Below, in pieces: positions 61,788-64,000 of a stretch of 64,000 nucleotides of DNA. This DNA comes from Phytoseiulus persimilis (Eukaryota; Arthropoda; Arachnida; Mesostigmata; Phytoseiidae). Numbering within the stretch: the stretch's first letter is position 1; every line of letters starts with the position of its first letter. The stretch covers positions 24,242,001 through 24,306,000 of the forward strand of contig CM075101.1 of assembly GCA_037576195.1 (NCBI GenBank). The letters are read 5' to 3'. The notes under the pieces were generated by a model. It was not told the origin of the DNA. It saw only the letters and a program-made list of their open reading frames with translations, and made no database searches. Made by a program: the position numbers and the translations under genes.

Positions 61788-64000
61788 AACTCAGCGGTTG
61801 CTGTGAAAGCACGACTCTACTGTGCGGGTGCCGCTTCCCTTCGAAAAACCTCGGCGACATATTTCCTCATTAAGGAGAGCCGCATTTCGCGAATACGATT
61901 CAAAATGGGACCCTAGGAAGTGAAAATAGAGGAATGCTCCCGGACACCGCAATCAGATGAGCCTCTCGAAACAGAACGCTTTTGACCCTCCAGTCGATGA
62001 CGGCTGCTTGAAGATGAGCGCGCGCCTTCCATGAAACATGCTTCATCAGCTCTCATTCAGCCTTGTTGGCTGGAGCTCCTCGTCTCTCTCGGGAGTGAGA
62101 TACTCCTCGGGAAAGAGACGGGAGGAACTTTGAACTGGGAGGCGAAGTTCAGCTTGGCGAAGTTTGTGCGTGCAATGTATCAAGCAACTTTCATCTTCTT
62201 CCCCAGCATTCCGGCTAAAATCTATTCGGATGGATTGCGAAGAAACTTTGTATTTAAACTTCCCCGAAGCGTTCTTCAAGATTCCACTCGGTGAAAAATT
62301 TTCGACGCTCGATGCCAAATGCGCTTGAAAAGAACGTGGCGGCGGCGACGGCGGATCTGGTTGCCGACGCCCCGGCTGCTTTCAGGGCCGCACAGGATGA
62401 CCTCGTATTCCGCCACGGGAAGTCTCCCAATTGTTTCCGACGACTCAAAAGAAGCTCCTGAGGGTTCCATCCAGAAACTTCGTGTGCTGCGAAGACGTGG
62501 ACGATGATAGCGTGGATGGCGATATAAATACGAGCCCATGGTGATTCCGCTGCGAACCGGACCCTTCCTCTCCAGGGCGCGGTCGGCGGGAGCGCGCTAG
62601 ATGTGAAGTATACAGTTGGGAGCATTCCAACGCATGGGAGTGTTGCTCGAATTCGCAGCGCATAAAAACACACCTCATGAGTGCACCCGAACGAACGAAA
62701 ATCCCGGTGGCTCAATCGGCGGATTCGATTCCGCGAGGGATAAAGACCCCTGTCATGCGGGAAATTTTCGTTATGATCGAGCCCGGCCTGAACGGCAATC
62801 TCTCTAGTGCATGCCCGATTGAATTAATACCGTGTCCAGCGCGATACCGTTCCGCCACCACGGGGATAGCGGGCCCGATTGTACGATTTCGCGCTCGAAC
62901 GTGTCACAGAGGAACGATTGCGCTGGATGCGACAGCAACGCGCGGACCACGCGAATCTGTGGAACAAAACTGCATTCAGTCCCATTTTGGATGAATATGT
63001 TCCCGAGCTGTTTAGCATTCTGAGCCTATCGTTGTTTGGGACCAGGGCGATTTATCATCATGCAAACATTCGAATGCCAGATCCGCATAATGAGATCTGG
63101 TGTCCGTGAGTGTCTGAACAGCATTGCCTTCTCGGAGAATATAACGACCGCTCAATCTCCCATATCTCGTCGGACGTTCCAGAAACCCATCCGAACGACC
63201 ATGTAGAGTACAGTTGGGCTGGTCGGCTTCCTCGCGGCGACTTGCATTGGAGTCATTTGCTTGTACGCTCCGTCTACGATGCTGGTGCACAACAGGATCG
63301 AGACCGAGAGTGCATCGAAGAGAATGAAAACGCAGCCCTCCGCTTTGCTGCCTTCTCGTTTCCGTGCCCGCATCCTTAGTGCGGCGAAAAGATCGTTTCC
63401 ACTTTCGACGTGCTGTATCGTATTCCATTTGTCCATTCGACCTTGTGCCGGTTACAATATATTCTGGCAACGATGTGGGCTCCATCTTCTTCTTGGCGAC
63501 CAATTATAATGATGGGGATTCGACGATGCACGTAGCTCCTCAGACGGTTCATTTTAGGTGCCCCTTTCGTGGACGACTCTTCGAGCTCCTCCTTTCCCTT
63601 CCCGGCGGTTCGCCCATGTCTCGGAGGACCATTGGCATGGACGAGGAACGATGACAAATGCAGCAATCAGGGACGAGGAGGAGCTGGAGGCCGTGCTTCA
63701 TGCATTTGAAAGTAGGAGAAGCGGCCCGTCACTCTTGTTAACCGTTCGGAGAGAGCTCTGTGGCATGTCAATAGGCTCTTCGAGAGCTGTGGCCAGCGTG
63801 TTTTCCGATTCTTCAGTACATGAACTCCGCGGTTCGCTTCCTCTGGCGCTCACTCTCATCATCGCTCACGGTTCCGACGAGTCGAAACACAATGGAGCTC
63901 AGCGCTAACGCATTCGAGGTTCTTCGTGAGCGAGTCACAGACGAACAGACTTACCGTTCGATTGACTCTCGAGTCCTTTGCAGTGGGACACGGCAAGTTT
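61788..64000. other. Unresolved; coding-like segments on both strands
   Basis: Between 62.25 and 63.9 kb several frames look protein-like. Minus 62254-62715 includes IYIAIHAIIVHVFAAHEV. Plus 62887-63109 includes ALERVTEERLRWMRQQRADH. Minus 63152-63436 includes CVFILFDALSVSILLCTSIV. Plus 63558-63908 is also open. They conflict in strand and frame, and none has clear splice sites or a family match, so no gene is called. Confidence 0.3.

Noticed and set aside
1-64000. CRISPR arrays, bacterial operons, phage or viral genes
   Set aside because: Introns, codon pattern and gene families are eukaryotic; no direct-repeat/spacer array or viral structural gene was seen.

Overview
This is eukaryotic nuclear DNA: genes are split by GT-AG introns, coding density is low, base composition is near 50% GC, and short inverted-repeat elements are scattered through the non-coding parts. 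The HECTD1 and tyrosyl-tRNA synthetase proteins are animal-like. Mostly very short introns and near-50% GC would suit a small-genome arthropod such as a predatory mite. That taxonomic guess is inference, and nothing in the window fixes the species.

Layout. Bases 1-336 hold the interior of a cytoplasmic tyrosyl-tRNA synthetase gene. It runs into an assembly gap (337-559) and does not continue on the other side. The next 3.7 kb carry a 45-bp inverted tandem repeat (1335-1576) and a decayed hAT transposase C-terminus (2982-3279). Bases 4281-15351 are a complete 14-exon HECTD1 gene on the + strand. It encodes a HECT-type E3 ubiquitin ligase of 2265 residues with armadillo-like, ankyrin, SUN-like, MIB/HERC2 and HECT regions, and is the only fully recognised gene in the window. 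From about 15.9 to 28.9 kb I see no credible gene, but there are three clear non-autonomous elements: a foldback repeat (22785-23164), a 134-bp hAT-like MITE with an 8-bp target duplication (23172-23305), and a 218-bp Tc1/mariner-like MITE with TA ends (26442-26659).

From 28.9 to 44.6 kb, splice-phase reasoning supports several unrecognised + strand coding segments. These are a two-exon serine-rich protein (28966-29828), candidate first exons at 30547, 32113 and 37796, and a chain of small phase-1 exons at 42233, 43590 and 44494. The 32113 and 37796 exons could serve as alternative starts for the same downstream exons. From 44.6 to 64 kb there is little that can be assigned: a 731-bp element with 49-bp inverted ends made of 17-bp repeats (49792-50522), a His/Gln-rich candidate first exon (58610-58979), and two long minus-strand open frames of uncertain status.

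No operon-like cooperation exists here. The recognised genes act in separate housekeeping processes (tRNA charging and protein ubiquitination). I found no convincing new biological system. The most distinctive signals are the foldback/MITE elements and the possible multi-promoter gene at 32-44.6 kb.
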